A DNA stretch of 41,772 nt from Lysobacteraceae bacterium (GTDB lineage: Bacteria > Pseudomonadota > Gammaproteobacteria > Xanthomonadales > Ahniellaceae). Below are positions 26,680 through 34,764 of this stretch, piece after piece. Position numbers and translations under genes: made by a program. The notes beneath the pieces are model-generated. The model had not been told where the DNA came from, did not search any database, and saw nothing but the letters and a program-made list of their open reading frames with translations. Each line of letters starts with the position of its first letter. The stretch's first letter is position 1. Location of the stretch: NCBI GenBank assembly GCA_002995625.1, contig PVBP01000020.1, positions 1 through 41,772 of the forward strand. The letters run 5' to 3'.

Positions 26680-27636
26680 ATGACCGGCTCGATCCTGACC
26701 CTCGTCTTCCTGTTCTTCGTGATCCTGACCGTCGCCAAGGGCGTCCGCATCGTCCCGCAGGGCTTCGAGTACACGGTCGAGCGCTTCGGAAAGTACACGC
26801 ACACGCTGAAGCCCGGCCTCGCGCTGCTGGTGCCGTACGTCTACAGCGTCGGCCGCAAGATCAACATGATGGAGCAGGTGCTCGACGTCCCGAGCCAGGA
26901 CGTGATCACCAAGGACAACGCCGTGGTGCGGGTCGATGGCGTGGTCTTCTTCCAGGTCCTCGATGCCGCGAAGGCGGCCTACGAGGTCGCGAACCTCGAG
27001 CAGGCGACGATCGCGCTGGTGATGACCAACATCCGCACCGCGATCGGCTCGATGGACCTCGACGAGTCGCTGTCCAAGCGCGACGAGATCAACTCGCGGC
27101 TGCTCAAGGTCGTCGACGACGCGACCGCGCCGTGGGGCGTCAAGGTCAACCGGATCGAGCTCAAGGACATCCAGCCGCCGCAGAATCTGATCGACTCGAT
27201 GGCCCGGCAGATGAAGGCCGAGCGCGAGAAGCGCGCCGCGATCCTCGAGGCCGAGGGCCTGCGCAGCGCCGAGATCCTGCGCGCCGAGGGCGAGAAGCAG
27301 GCCGCGGTGCTCGAGGCCGAAGGCCGGCGCGAGGCCGCGTTCCGCGACGCCGAGGCGCGCGAGCGCCTGGCCGAGGCCGAGGCGCGCGCGACGATGATGG
27401 TCAGCCAGGCGATCGCGAAGGGCGACATGCAGGCGATCAACTACTTCATCGCCGACAAGTACGTGCAGGCCCTGAAGGCCTTCGCGACCGCGCCGAACCA
27501 GAAGCTGCTGCTGATGCCGCTCGAGACGACGGGCGTGCTCGGCTCGCTGGCCGGCATCGCCGAGATCGCGAAGAGCGCGCTCGAGAAGGATGCGCCGGCC
27601 AAGCCGGCGCCGCCGCGCCCGCGGGATCCGGCCTGA
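26680..27636 (+). CDS. qmcA: SPFH/Band 7 membrane protein QmcA
   Basis: A 318-residue stomatin/prohibitin-family protein anchored by an N-terminal hydrophobic segment (about residues 3-20). The SPFH domain (about 22-200) has the family patterns IVPQGFEYTVERFGKYTHTLKPG, LDVPSQDVITKDNAVVRVDGVVFF and RDEINSRLLKVVDDATAPWGVKV. A long charged alpha-helical stretch of alternating Glu/Ala/Arg (about 175-250) forms the coiled coil of the oligomeric ring. QmcA-type proteins cluster with membrane proteases in lipid microdomains and act with NfeD partners; an nfeD gene follows directly. Confidence 0.94.
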   Translation: MTGSILTLVFLFFVILTVAKGVRIVPQGFEYTVERFGKYTHTLKPGLALLVPYVYSVGRKINMMEQVLDVPSQDVITKDNAVVRVDGVVFFQVLDAAKAAYEVANLEQATIALVMTNIRTAIGSMDLDESLSKRDEINSRLLKVVDDATAPWGVKVNRIELKDIQPPQNLIDSMARQMKAEREKRAAILEAEGLRSAEILRAEGEKQAAVLEAEGRREAAFRDAEARERLAEAEARATMMVSQAIAKGDMQAINYFIADKYVQALKAFATAPNQKLLLMPLETTGVLGSLAGIAEIAKSALEKDAPAKPAPPRPRDPA

Positions 27637-27664
27637 AGAGGCCTTGCGGTCCGGCCGTTTCGCG

Positions 27665-28108
27665 ATGGGCGAGTCGATGACCAACGTCTACTTCTGGCTG
27701 GGCCTCGGCCTGATGCTGATGGCGCTCGAGACCTTCGTCCCGGGCGTGTTCCTGATCTGGTTCGGGATCGCGGCGCTCGCGATGGCGGCGATCGTCTGGG
27801 TCGCGCCGGAGATGCACGCGCTGTTCCAGGCCGCGCTGTTCGGCGGACTCGCGGTCGCGGCGATCCTCGTCTACAAGGGCTGGTTCAAGTCGCGCGAGCC
27901 GGCCCCGGACCAGCCGCTGCTGAACCAGCGCGGGGCGCAGCTCGTGGGCCGCATCGTGGTGCTCGAGCAGGCGATCGAGAACGGCTACGGCAAGGTCCGG
28001 ATCGGCGATGCGCTCTGGACCGTGACCGGCGCCGACCTGCCGGCCGGGACCCGCGTCGTCGTCACCGGCGTGACCGGCATGGAACTCGCGGTCCGCCGCG
28101 CGGACTGA
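27665..28108 (+). CDS. NfeD-family membrane protein
   Basis: A 147-residue NfeD short-form protein, the usual partner of SPFH proteins such as QmcA (E. coli YbbJ). It has two or three membrane helices (about residues 7-65) and a C-terminal OB-fold domain with LLNQRGAQLVGRIVVLEQAIENG and VRIGDALWTVTGADLPAG. The start could be ATG at 27665 or at 27677; neither has a strong ribosome site. It is 28 bases after qmcA and probably co-transcribed. The stop is followed ten bases later by the REP array. Confidence 0.9.
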   Translation: MGESMTNVYFWLGLGLMLMALETFVPGVFLIWFGIAALAMAAIVWVAPEMHALFQAALFGGLAVAAILVYKGWFKSREPAPDQPLLNQRGAQLVGRIVVLEQAIENGYGKVRIGDALWTVTGADLPAGTRVVVTGVTGMELAVRRAD

Positions 28109-28117
28109 TCCCCCGAC

Positions 28118-28579
28118 CATCGCGACCTCCGGTCGCTCCTGCGGATGAATCCGTTTCCCGCCGCAGGAGCGAGCGCAGCTCGCGATCTTCGTCGTAGGGG
28201 CTAGCGCAGCTCGCGATCTTCGCCGTAGGAGCGAGCGCAGCTCGCGATCCGCGCGAGATCCGGTGTCTCCGAGCCCACCGCGGCGCCTCGCCATCGCGAC
28301 CTGCGGTCGCTCCTACGGATGAATCGATTTCCCGCCGCAGGAGCGAGCGCAGCTCGCGATCTTCGTCGTAGGAGCGAGCGCCGCTCGCGAGCTTCGTCGT
28401 AGGAGCGAGCGCAGCTCGCGATCCGCGCGAGATCCGGTGTCCCCGAGCCCATCGCGGCGCCTCGCCATCGCGACCTGCGGTCGCTCCTACGGATGAATCC
28501 GTTTCCCGCCGCAGGAGCGAGCGCAGCTCGCGATCTTCGTCGTAGGGGCTAGTGCCGCTCGCGATCCGCGCGAGATCCG
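28118..28579. repeat. REP/BIME array with 174-base higher-order tandem period
   Basis: The gap between convergent nfeD and mtfA is filled by palindromic repeats. The basic element is GTAGGAGCGAGCGCAGCTCG followed by CGATC, whose GCGAGC/GCTCGC arms form a hairpin. Three such elements in direct order (31-base spacing) follow one inverted element (CATCGCGACC then TGCGGTCGCTCC) across a 20-base spacer. This whole block repeats with a period of exactly 174 bases: copies start at 28118, 28292 and 28466. The third copy lacks one 31-base element and is cut short at 28579. The GTAG start is that of the REPs associated with RAYT transposases in Stenotrophomonas and relatives. No RAYT gene is in the window. 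Confidence 0.92.
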
Positions 28580-28598
28580 TGGCCCTTGCGCACCCCCC

Positions 28599-29348
28599 TC
28601 ACGCTCCGCCGCGATAGAAGCGCGCGAACTCCGCGTGGACCTCGGGCAGCGCGGCCGCGAGCACGTCGGGCGCCGAGAAGTAGTACTCGCTGACAGTCGC
28701 GAAGAACTCGTCCGGCGCCTCGGCGGCATACGGATCGATCGGCGTCTCCTGGTCGTCGTCGAGCAGTCGGTTCAGCTCGTCGAACGCCGCCTGCATCACG
28801 ACGCGCCATCTGCGACGCGCCTCGCGGTCGCGGATCGGCGGCATGCCGTCGCTGGCGCCGCCGGCCATGTCGATCTTGTGCGCGATCTCGTGGATCACGA
28901 CGTTGAAGCCGTCGAACGGTTCCTCGAGATCGCGGGCGATGTCGGCCCACGACAGGATGATCGGGCCGTGCTCCCAGGCCTCGCCGGCCAGGTCGTCGTC
29001 CCATTCGGTGACGACCTGGGTGTCGCTGTCCTGGTGGGTGCGCCGCACCCGGAACTCGCCTGGATACACGACCACGTCGTGCCAGTGGCCGAGCCACTCG
29101 AACGGCAGGTTCGCGATCGGCAGCGCGGCCTGGGCCGCGATCACGGCGCGCTGGACGTCATCGAGTTCGAGCCCCTGCACCCCGATGATCCGGCGCTCGG
29201 CAAGAAATCGCGCGGTCACCGACCGCAATCGGCCGAGCGCATCCGGCGACCGGTCGTCCAGCAGGCGCACGCGCTCGCGCGCGGCCCGCCACAGGTCCTC
29301 GGGCAGGTCGGGCGGTGCGGGCTTCAGGCGACGGAACCAGTCGAGCAT
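28599..29348 (-). CDS. mtfA: MtfA-type zinc peptidase (M90 family)
   Basis: A 249-residue cytosolic metallopeptidase of the MtfA family. The zinc motif is HEIAH (His153, Glu154, His157) in NVVIHEIAHKIDMAGG. The later DEFFATVSEYYF stretch carries the third-ligand Glu. In E. coli MtfA interacts with the glucose repressor Mlc and has aminopeptidase activity; Mlc is not seen here, so the target is unknown. Length is close to the E. coli protein (265 residues). The ATG at 29348 gives the family start MLDWFRR. It is a single-gene unit converging on the REP array. Confidence 0.93.
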   Translation of the reverse strand: MLDWFRRLKPAPPDLPEDLWRAARERVRLLDDRSPDALGRLRSVTARFLAERRIIGVQGLELDDVQRAVIAAQAALPIANLPFEWLGHWHDVVVYPGEFRVRRTHQDSDTQVVTEWDDDLAGEAWEHGPIILSWADIARDLEEPFDGFNVVIHEIAHKIDMAGGASDGMPPIRDREARRRWRVVMQAAFDELNRLLDDDQETPIDPYAAEAPDEFFATVSEYYFSAPDVLAAALPEVHAEFARFYRGGA

Positions 29349-29481
29349 CGGCCGATGGTGCCGTGCGGTCCGCGTGGGGAAAAGCCGTCCGCCGCCGGTC
29401 GCTGCGGCGCAGCAACACCGGCCGGTGAACGGCGCTTAAACTGTGAGACCGGTCTGCCATGCGGTTGTCAGGATGCACGAG

Positions 29482-31395
29482 ATGACCTTCACCGAATCCG
29501 CGCTCGCGCCATCGGCGATCGAAGCCGGACGGTCGGGCCGATGGCGGCGCGAGCGGCGCGCGGGGCGCGGCATATCCGGCTATGCGCTGCGACGGGCGCT
29601 GATCGCGGGCATCCAGCGGGTCATCGCGCGCCGCGACGAGATCAACCGGATCAACGTGTTTCCGGTCGCGGACGGCGACACCGGGACCAATCTGGCGTTC
29701 ACGCTGGGCTCGGTGCTCCAGGTCGTGGCAGCCGGCCGTCAGGGCCACGCCGGGCAACTGCTGAAGCGCGCCGCCAGCGAGGCGATCGACGGCGCGCGCG
29801 GCAACTCCGGCGCGATCATGGCCCAGTTCCTGCAGGGCGTCAGCGAGCACGTCGGCAACGTCCGGCGGGTCAGCGCCGAGGCGCTGGCGCGGGCGGCGGC
29901 CGCCGGCTCGCGCGCCGCGCGCGAGGCGATGGCGGAGCCGCGGGAGGGGACCATCCTGTCGGTGATCCACGCCTTCGCCGGCGAGTGGGCGCGGCAGACG
30001 GAGGCCGGCGTGCGCGACCTCCGCCCGGCCTTTGCCGCCGCCCTCCGGCGCGCGCAGGAGGCGCTGCGCGCGACCCCGGAGCAGCTCGCGGTCCTCAAGG
30101 AGGCGGGCGTGGTCGACGCCGGCGCGCTCGGCTTCGTCGATCTGCTGGAGGGCATCGACGACTACATCCGTCAGGGACGCGCCGCGCTCGAACGGACGGC
30201 GGCCGGCCCGGTCGATCTCGACCGCGGGGTCGAGGCCACGGCGGCCGGCCATGGCATCGGCGAGTGCCACCGCTGGTGCACCGAGTGCATGGTCAGCGGT
30301 GACCCGGTCGACCGGCTCGCGCTGAAGGCGGCGATCCTGGCCCTGCCGGTCTCGAGCGTCGTGATCGCCGGCACCCGCGAGAAGGTCCGCGTCCACGCCC
30401 ACGTCGACGACCCGGACCTGCTGTTCGAGGCCTGCCGTGGCTTCGGCCGCGTCAGCAGCGAGAAGGCCGACGACATGCACGCGCAGGTCGCGAGCGCGCA
30501 CCAGTCGCGGGGCCGGGTCGCGCTGGTGGTCGACTCCGGCGCCGACATCCCGGCCGACGAACTCGAGCGACTGAACCTGCACGTGGTGCCGGTCCGGGTC
30601 AGCTTCGGCTCGCGCGACTACCTCGACAAGGTCTCGCTGTCGTCCGCGGAGTTCTTCCGCGAGCTGCGCGAATCGCCGCTCCACCCGCGCACCTCGCAGC
30701 CGCCACCTGGCGACTTCCGGCGCCTGTTCGAGTTCCTGCTGTCGCACCACGAGCACCTGGTCTACGTCGGGCTGTCGCGGGCCCTCTCGGGTACGCTGCA
30801 GTCGGCCGAGAGCGCGGCGGCACGCGGCACGGGAACCGCCGGACGCGCGCACGTCGTCGATTCGATGACCGGCACGGCAGCACAGGGCCTGCTGGCGATC
30901 GACGCCGCCGAGGCCGCGCTCGCGGGCTGGACCGCCGATGCGATCGTGGCGCGGGTCCGCGCGATGGTTCCACGAACGCGCCTCTTCGCGGTCGTGCGCG
31001 ATCTGACCTACGGGGTCCGCGGCGGACGCGCGCCGAAGCTGGCCCTGCCGCTGTCGCGCTGGCTGCGCGCGCTGCCGATCATCACCGGCAAGGCCAACGG
31101 CAAGCTCGGGATCGGGGGTGTCATGTGGGGACGCCGGGACCTGCCGGCCCGATTCGCCGCGAGGATCGCGCGCCGGCTCGATCCGGCGCGCCGCTACCGG
31201 GCGATCGTCTGTCACTGCGACGTGGCGGCGGACGGGGAGCGCCTCCGGTCGGAGCTCGAGCGGCTCGCGCCGAACCTCGAGCGGGTGTGGCTGATGCAGG
31301 CCGGATCGGGGATCGGCGCGCACGCCGGGCCGGGTTCGCTCGTGGTCGGCCTGCAGGAGGTCGTGCCGCTCGGCGACCGGGGCGACCGCGCCTGA
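29482..31395 (+). CDS. DhaL-DegV fusion: fatty acid kinase FakA-FakB-like protein
   Basis: A 637-residue protein joining both halves of a fatty acid kinase. Residues about 35-235 form a DhaL/DAK2 ATP-binding domain with NRINVFPVADGDTGTN (Asp64, Asp66 for Mg-ATP) and ARGNSGAIMAQFLQG. About 255-335 resembles the FakA middle domain, with CTECMVSG and VRVHAHVDDPD, the region holding Zn-binding Cys and His. About 345-637 is a DegV/FakB fatty-acid-binding domain with VVDSGADIP, RTSQPPPGDF, GLSRALSGTLQSAE and GVRGGRAPK. In Firmicutes FakB presents a fatty acid to FakA, yielding acyl-phosphate. The start is uncertain: ATG 29482 has AGGA at eight bases; ATG 29473 and GTG 29443 are alternatives. plsY follows 50 bases downstream. 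Confidence 0.9.
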   Translation: MTFTESALAPSAIEAGRSGRWRRERRAGRGISGYALRRALIAGIQRVIARRDEINRINVFPVADGDTGTNLAFTLGSVLQVVAAGRQGHAGQLLKRAASEAIDGARGNSGAIMAQFLQGVSEHVGNVRRVSAEALARAAAAGSRAAREAMAEPREGTILSVIHAFAGEWARQTEAGVRDLRPAFAAALRRAQEALRATPEQLAVLKEAGVVDAGALGFVDLLEGIDDYIRQGRAALERTAAGPVDLDRGVEATAAGHGIGECHRWCTECMVSGDPVDRLALKAAILALPVSSVVIAGTREKVRVHAHVDDPDLLFEACRGFGRVSSEKADDMHAQVASAHQSRGRVALVVDSGADIPADELERLNLHVVPVRVSFGSRDYLDKVSLSSAEFFRELRESPLHPRTSQPPPGDFRRLFEFLLSHHEHLVYVGLSRALSGTLQSAESAAARGTGTAGRAHVVDSMTGTAAQGLLAIDAAEAALAGWTADAIVARVRAMVPRTRLFAVVRDLTYGVRGGRAPKLALPLSRWLRALPIITGKANGKLGIGGVMWGRRDLPARFAARIARRLDPARRYRAIVCHCDVAADGERLRSELERLAPNLERVWLMQAGSGIGAHAGPGSLVVGLQEVVPLGDRGDRA

Positions 31396-31445
31396 GCGTC
31401 GCATCGCGCGACGGAACCCGCGGTTTCGGCTAGCGTCGGCGGACC

Positions 31446-32087
31446 ATGCTGATCCTCGTCGCCAAGCTGCTCGCCGCCTACCTGCTCGGCTCGCTGTCCG
31501 GCAGCCTGATCCTCGGCCGCTTCCGTGGCATCGACATCCGGACCCAGGGCTCGGGCAATGCCGGCGGCACCAACGCGTTCCGAACCCAGGGCTGGCGCTT
31601 CGCGCTCGGCGTCGTGCTGATCGACGTCGGCAAGGGCGCGCTCGCCGCCGCGCTCGGCTTCCTGCCGCCCGGCGTGCCGGGCCTCGGTCCGCTGACCGTC
31701 GCGCTCGCCTGCGGCATCGCCTGCGCCGCCGGCCACGTCTGGCCGGTGTACTTCGGCTTTCGCGGCGGCAAGGGTGCGGCGGTGTTCATCGGCGTGCTGG
31801 CCGTCTGCCTGCCGCTCGCGATCCCGCCGCTGCTGCTCGCATGGCTGCTGGTGCTGACGCTGACCGGCTACGTCGGTCTCGCGACGATCGTCGCGGGCCT
31901 CGTGCTGGTGCCGGTCGCGTGGTGGCTCGGGCACGACGCGCCGGCGACGTGGATCGGCTTCGCGATCGCGATCGCGGCGCTGATCGGGTTCACCCACCGC
32001 AGCAACGTCGCGCGACTGCTCGCGGGCCGCGAGCATCGCTTCGAGAAGGCGCGGATCTGGCATCGCCTGGCCGCGCGCGGTCGATGA
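31446..32087 (+). CDS. plsY: Acyl-phosphate:glycerol-3-phosphate acyltransferase PlsY
   Basis: Inner-membrane enzyme that transfers an acyl group from acyl-phosphate to glycerol-3-phosphate, making lysophosphatidate. The 213-residue protein has five or so membrane helices and the two family loops: GSGNAGGTNAFRTQGW (about residues 36-51) and FGFRGGKGAAVFIG (about 104-117). The C-terminal FTHRSNVARLLAGREHR is the third conserved motif. The gene follows the Fak-like fusion by 50 bases and overlaps birA by four bases (ATGA). Confidence 0.96.
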   Translation: MLILVAKLLAAYLLGSLSGSLILGRFRGIDIRTQGSGNAGGTNAFRTQGWRFALGVVLIDVGKGALAAALGFLPPGVPGLGPLTVALACGIACAAGHVWPVYFGFRGGKGAAVFIGVLAVCLPLAIPPLLLAWLLVLTLTGYVGLATIVAGLVLVPVAWWLGHDAPATWIGFAIAIAALIGFTHRSNVARLLAGREHRFEKARIWHRLAARGR

Positions 32088-33061
32088 GCGCGCTCGCCCT
32101 GGCACGCCGGCTCGACGCGGTGCGGCCGGTATCCGGACAGGCGCTGGCGGAGAGCCTCGGCATCAGTCGCGCCGCGGTCTGGAAGCGCATCGAGTCGCTG
32201 CGCGCGGCGGGACTCGAGATCGCCGCCGAGGGTGGCCGCGGCTACCGGCTCGCGCATCCGGTCGAGTGGCTCCGGGCCGACCGGGTGCTGGCCGAGCTCT
32301 CGCCCCCCGCGCGCGCCCGGCTCGCGGCGCTCGACATCCACGACGAGGTCGATTCGACGATGGCCGTGCTCGCGCGCGGGCTGGCCGCGGGCGCGCCGTC
32401 CGGCAGCGCCTGCCTTGCCGAGCACCAGCGCGCCGGTCGCGGTCGCCGCGGTCGCGCGTGGGCCTCACCGCTCGGCGCGAACCTGTACCTGTCGCTGCTG
32501 TGGCGGTTCGATGCCGGCCTTGGCGCGCTCGCCGGCCTGAACCTCGCGATCGGCGTCGCGGTGCGCGACGCGCTCGCCCGATGCGGCGTCGCCGCGGCCC
32601 GGCTCAAGTGGCCCAACGACGTGATCGTCGACGGGCGCAAGCTCGCGGGCGTGCTGGTCGAGGCCGGCGGCCAGTGGCACGGCCCCTGCCACGCGGTCGT
32701 CGGCGTCGGCGTGAATTGGCGCATGCCCGGAGCTGCCGGGCGGGCGATCGACCAGCCGTGGACCGATGTCGATCGCGCCGGTGGCGGTGCGATCGATCGC
32801 AACCTCGGCGCGGCGCGCGTCATCGACGCGCTGCTCGAAGCCCTGGCCGCCTTCGAACGCGACGGCGCTGGCGCGTTCGTCGCGCGCTGGCACGCGCACG
32901 ACGCGCTCGCCGGGCAGGCGATCACGGTCCACGAGGACGGGCGGCGCTGGACGGCCCGGGCGCTTCGGGTCGACGCGGCCGGGCGGCTGCTGGTCGAGCG
33001 CGATGACGGAACGACCGTCGCGCTCGCGGCCGGCGAGGTCAGCGTGAGACGGCGTACGTGA
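32084..33061 (+). CDS. birA: Biotin--[acetyl-CoA carboxylase] ligase / biotin operon repressor BirA
   Basis: Activates biotin to biotinyl-AMP and attaches it to the biotin carrier protein. The 325-residue protein has an N-terminal winged helix (about residues 1-60, LAESLGISRAAVWKRIESLR), so it is the bifunctional repressor class. The ligase domain has HQRAGRGRRGRAW (the adenylate loop), KWPNDVIVDGRKLAGVLVE and GVGVNWRMP; a small C-terminal SH3-like domain ends it. Biotin genes that it might repress are not in the window. It overlaps plsY and coaX by four bases each. Confidence 0.95.
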   Translation: MSALALARRLDAVRPVSGQALAESLGISRAAVWKRIESLRAAGLEIAAEGGRGYRLAHPVEWLRADRVLAELSPPARARLAALDIHDEVDSTMAVLARGLAAGAPSGSACLAEHQRAGRGRRGRAWASPLGANLYLSLLWRFDAGLGALAGLNLAIGVAVRDALARCGVAAARLKWPNDVIVDGRKLAGVLVEAGGQWHGPCHAVVGVGVNWRMPGAAGRAIDQPWTDVDRAGGGAIDRNLGAARVIDALLEALAAFERDGAGAFVARWHAHDALAGQAITVHEDGRRWTARALRVDAAGRLLVERDDGTTVALAAGEVSVRRRT

Positions 33062-33825
33062 GACTGCTCGTCGATCACGGCAACACCCGGGTCAAGTGGC
33101 GCTTCGATCGCGCCGACGGGACGCGGGTCGCGGGTGCGATCGAACAAGCGGCGGTCGGGAATGGCGACGGCCTGATGACGGACTGGCTTGCCCTGCCTCG
33201 GGTCGACGAGGTGGTCATCGCCAGCGTCGGCGATCGCGACGTGCGCGATTCGATCGTGGACGCCGCGCGCCGTGCGTTCGGGCACGCCGTGATCCGCGAG
33301 GTCCGCACGGCCGCGCGCTTCGGACCCGTGCGGATCGCCTACGCGGAGCCGTCGCGCCTCGGGGTCGACCGCTTCCTCGCGTTGCTCGCCGCGCATGACC
33401 GCGCGCCGCGCGACCAGCTCGTGATCGGCATCGGCACCGCGCTCACGGTCGACGCGCTCGCGGCCGACGGTCGCCATGTCGGAGGCCTGATCGCCCCAGG
33501 GCCGGTCCTGATGCAGCGCAGCCTGGTCGACGCGACGGCCGGCATCCGCCCGGACGCCGAGGGCCGGATCGTCGACTTCGCCAGCGACACCGCGGATGCG
33601 ATCACCAGCGGCGTCTGGCACGCGGTGGCGGGGCTGGTCGAGCGGGCGCTTGCGCGATCGTCGGCCTGGGCGCCAGCCGAGCCGGTCCTGGTGTGCCATG
33701 GCGGTGACGCGGCGACGCTGATGCGGCTCATCGAGCGGGCGTGCGAACTCGTGCCGGACCTGGTGCTCGACGGACTCGCCGCGTGGACCGATCGGGTCGC
33801 GATCGATGGCGCGCGAACGGCGTGA
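33058..33825 (+). CDS. coaX: Type III pantothenate kinase CoaX
   Basis: First step of coenzyme A synthesis: ATP-dependent phosphorylation of pantothenate. The 255-residue protein is of the type III (ASKHA-fold) class, with the N-terminal phosphate loop LLVDHGNTRVKW (Asp6), LGVDRFLALLAAHDRA, and GIGTALTVDALAADGRHVGGLIAPG. The GTG start at 33058 overlaps the birA stop (GTGA). The birA-coaX order is common in gammaproteobacteria with type III kinase. Confidence 0.95.
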   Translation: MRLLVDHGNTRVKWRFDRADGTRVAGAIEQAAVGNGDGLMTDWLALPRVDEVVIASVGDRDVRDSIVDAARRAFGHAVIREVRTAARFGPVRIAYAEPSRLGVDRFLALLAAHDRAPRDQLVIGIGTALTVDALAADGRHVGGLIAPGPVLMQRSLVDATAGIRPDAEGRIVDFASDTADAITSGVWHAVAGLVERALARSSAWAPAEPVLVCHGGDAATLMRLIERACELVPDLVLDGLAAWTDRVAIDGARTA

Positions 33826-33849
33826 GCATGGCTCTCCGCGGCCGGTCGC

Positions 33850-33855
33850 TAGAAT
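33850..33855 (+). promoter_or_regulatory. Possible -10 element before the SPOR gene
   Basis: TAGAAT followed by GCCGG lies 45 bases upstream of the SPOR-domain gene. No good -35 box is seen. The same -10 plus GCCGG/GCCGC pattern occurs at the symporter and transketolase promoters. Confidence 0.35.
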
Positions 33856-33900
33856 GCCGGACCCCGCAGCCGCGGCTCCTGCCTGCGCGCCCGTCCGCCG

Positions 33901-34566
33901 ATGTTCGCCCGGATCCTCTTCCTGCTGCTGCTCGCCGCGAACCTCGGCGTCGGCGTCTGGCTCTGGCAATCGAGCCGGCCGGCGCCCCCGCCGGCGCTGG
34001 TCGACTCCGGCGTCGCGCGGCTGGTGCTGCTGTCCGAGCGCGAGGTGCGCGACCCGGACGCGGCCACGGCCGAACTCGCGGCCGCACCCGACGCGCTCGA
34101 CGAATGGCAGGAGCGGCGCTGCCTCGCGATCGGACCCTTCGTCGCGCAGAGCGACGCGCGCCGGGCGCTGGATCTGCTGACCCCCTTCGTCGAGCGGATC
34201 CGCACGCGCGAGGAGTACGAACGCCAGTCGCGCGGCTTCGCCGTGTTCCTGCCGGCGCCGGCGACCCGTGACGAGGCGCTCGCGACCGCGCGGGCGCTGC
34301 AGCAGCGCGGCGTGCGCGACTACTACGTCGTGACCGCGGGTCCGCAGCAGAACACGATCTCGCTCGGCCTGTTCTCGAATCGCGACAATGCCGAGCGGCG
34401 GGTCGCCGAGGTCACGCTGCTCGGATTCCGACCGGCGATCACCGAGCGCGTCGACGATCGGGCCGTGATCTTCGTCGATCTCGTGCCGTCACCGGAGCGC
34501 CCGCTCGACTGGCGCGCGCTGCTGCCCGAGTCGGCATTGTCCGAACGCCCGATCGCGTGCTTCTGA
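33901..34566 (+). CDS. SPOR-domain membrane protein
   Basis: A 221-residue protein with one N-terminal membrane helix (MFARILFLLLLAANLGVGVWLW) and a C-terminal SPOR domain (about residues 115-190). SPOR domains bind glycan strands stripped of stem peptides at division sites. The domain is seen in FAVFLPAPATRDEALATARA, DYYVVTAGPQQNTISLGLFS and NRDNAERRVAEV. The region between helix and domain includes RRCLAIGPFVAQSDAR. A SPOR gene after birA-coaX is a recurring gammaproteobacterial arrangement, in my recollection. It is 75 bases after coaX and may have its own promoter. Confidence 0.88.
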   Translation: MFARILFLLLLAANLGVGVWLWQSSRPAPPPALVDSGVARLVLLSEREVRDPDAATAELAAAPDALDEWQERRCLAIGPFVAQSDARRALDLLTPFVERIRTREEYERQSRGFAVFLPAPATRDEALATARALQQRGVRDYYVVTAGPQQNTISLGLFSNRDNAERRVAEVTLLGFRPAITERVDDRAVIFVDLVPSPERPLDWRALLPESALSERPIACF

Positions 34567-34659
34567 CGGGCCGCGCGATCGCGCTGGCCTCGCTTCGGGT
34601 GAAGAGTCGCGGGGCCGCAACCGTCCGTCCTCCTCGTCAGGCCTTAGAATCGACGGCCT

Positions 34660-34735
<76 letters not shown>

Positions 34736-34764
34736 TCCTCTCGAGCGGGTCAGCGGACGCCGAT

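Noticed and set aside
28118-28579. CRISPR-like pattern of short repeats
   Set aside because: The units are palindromic, the intervening segments are conserved rather than unique, the spacing is uneven, and there are no cas genes. It is a REP/BIME array.
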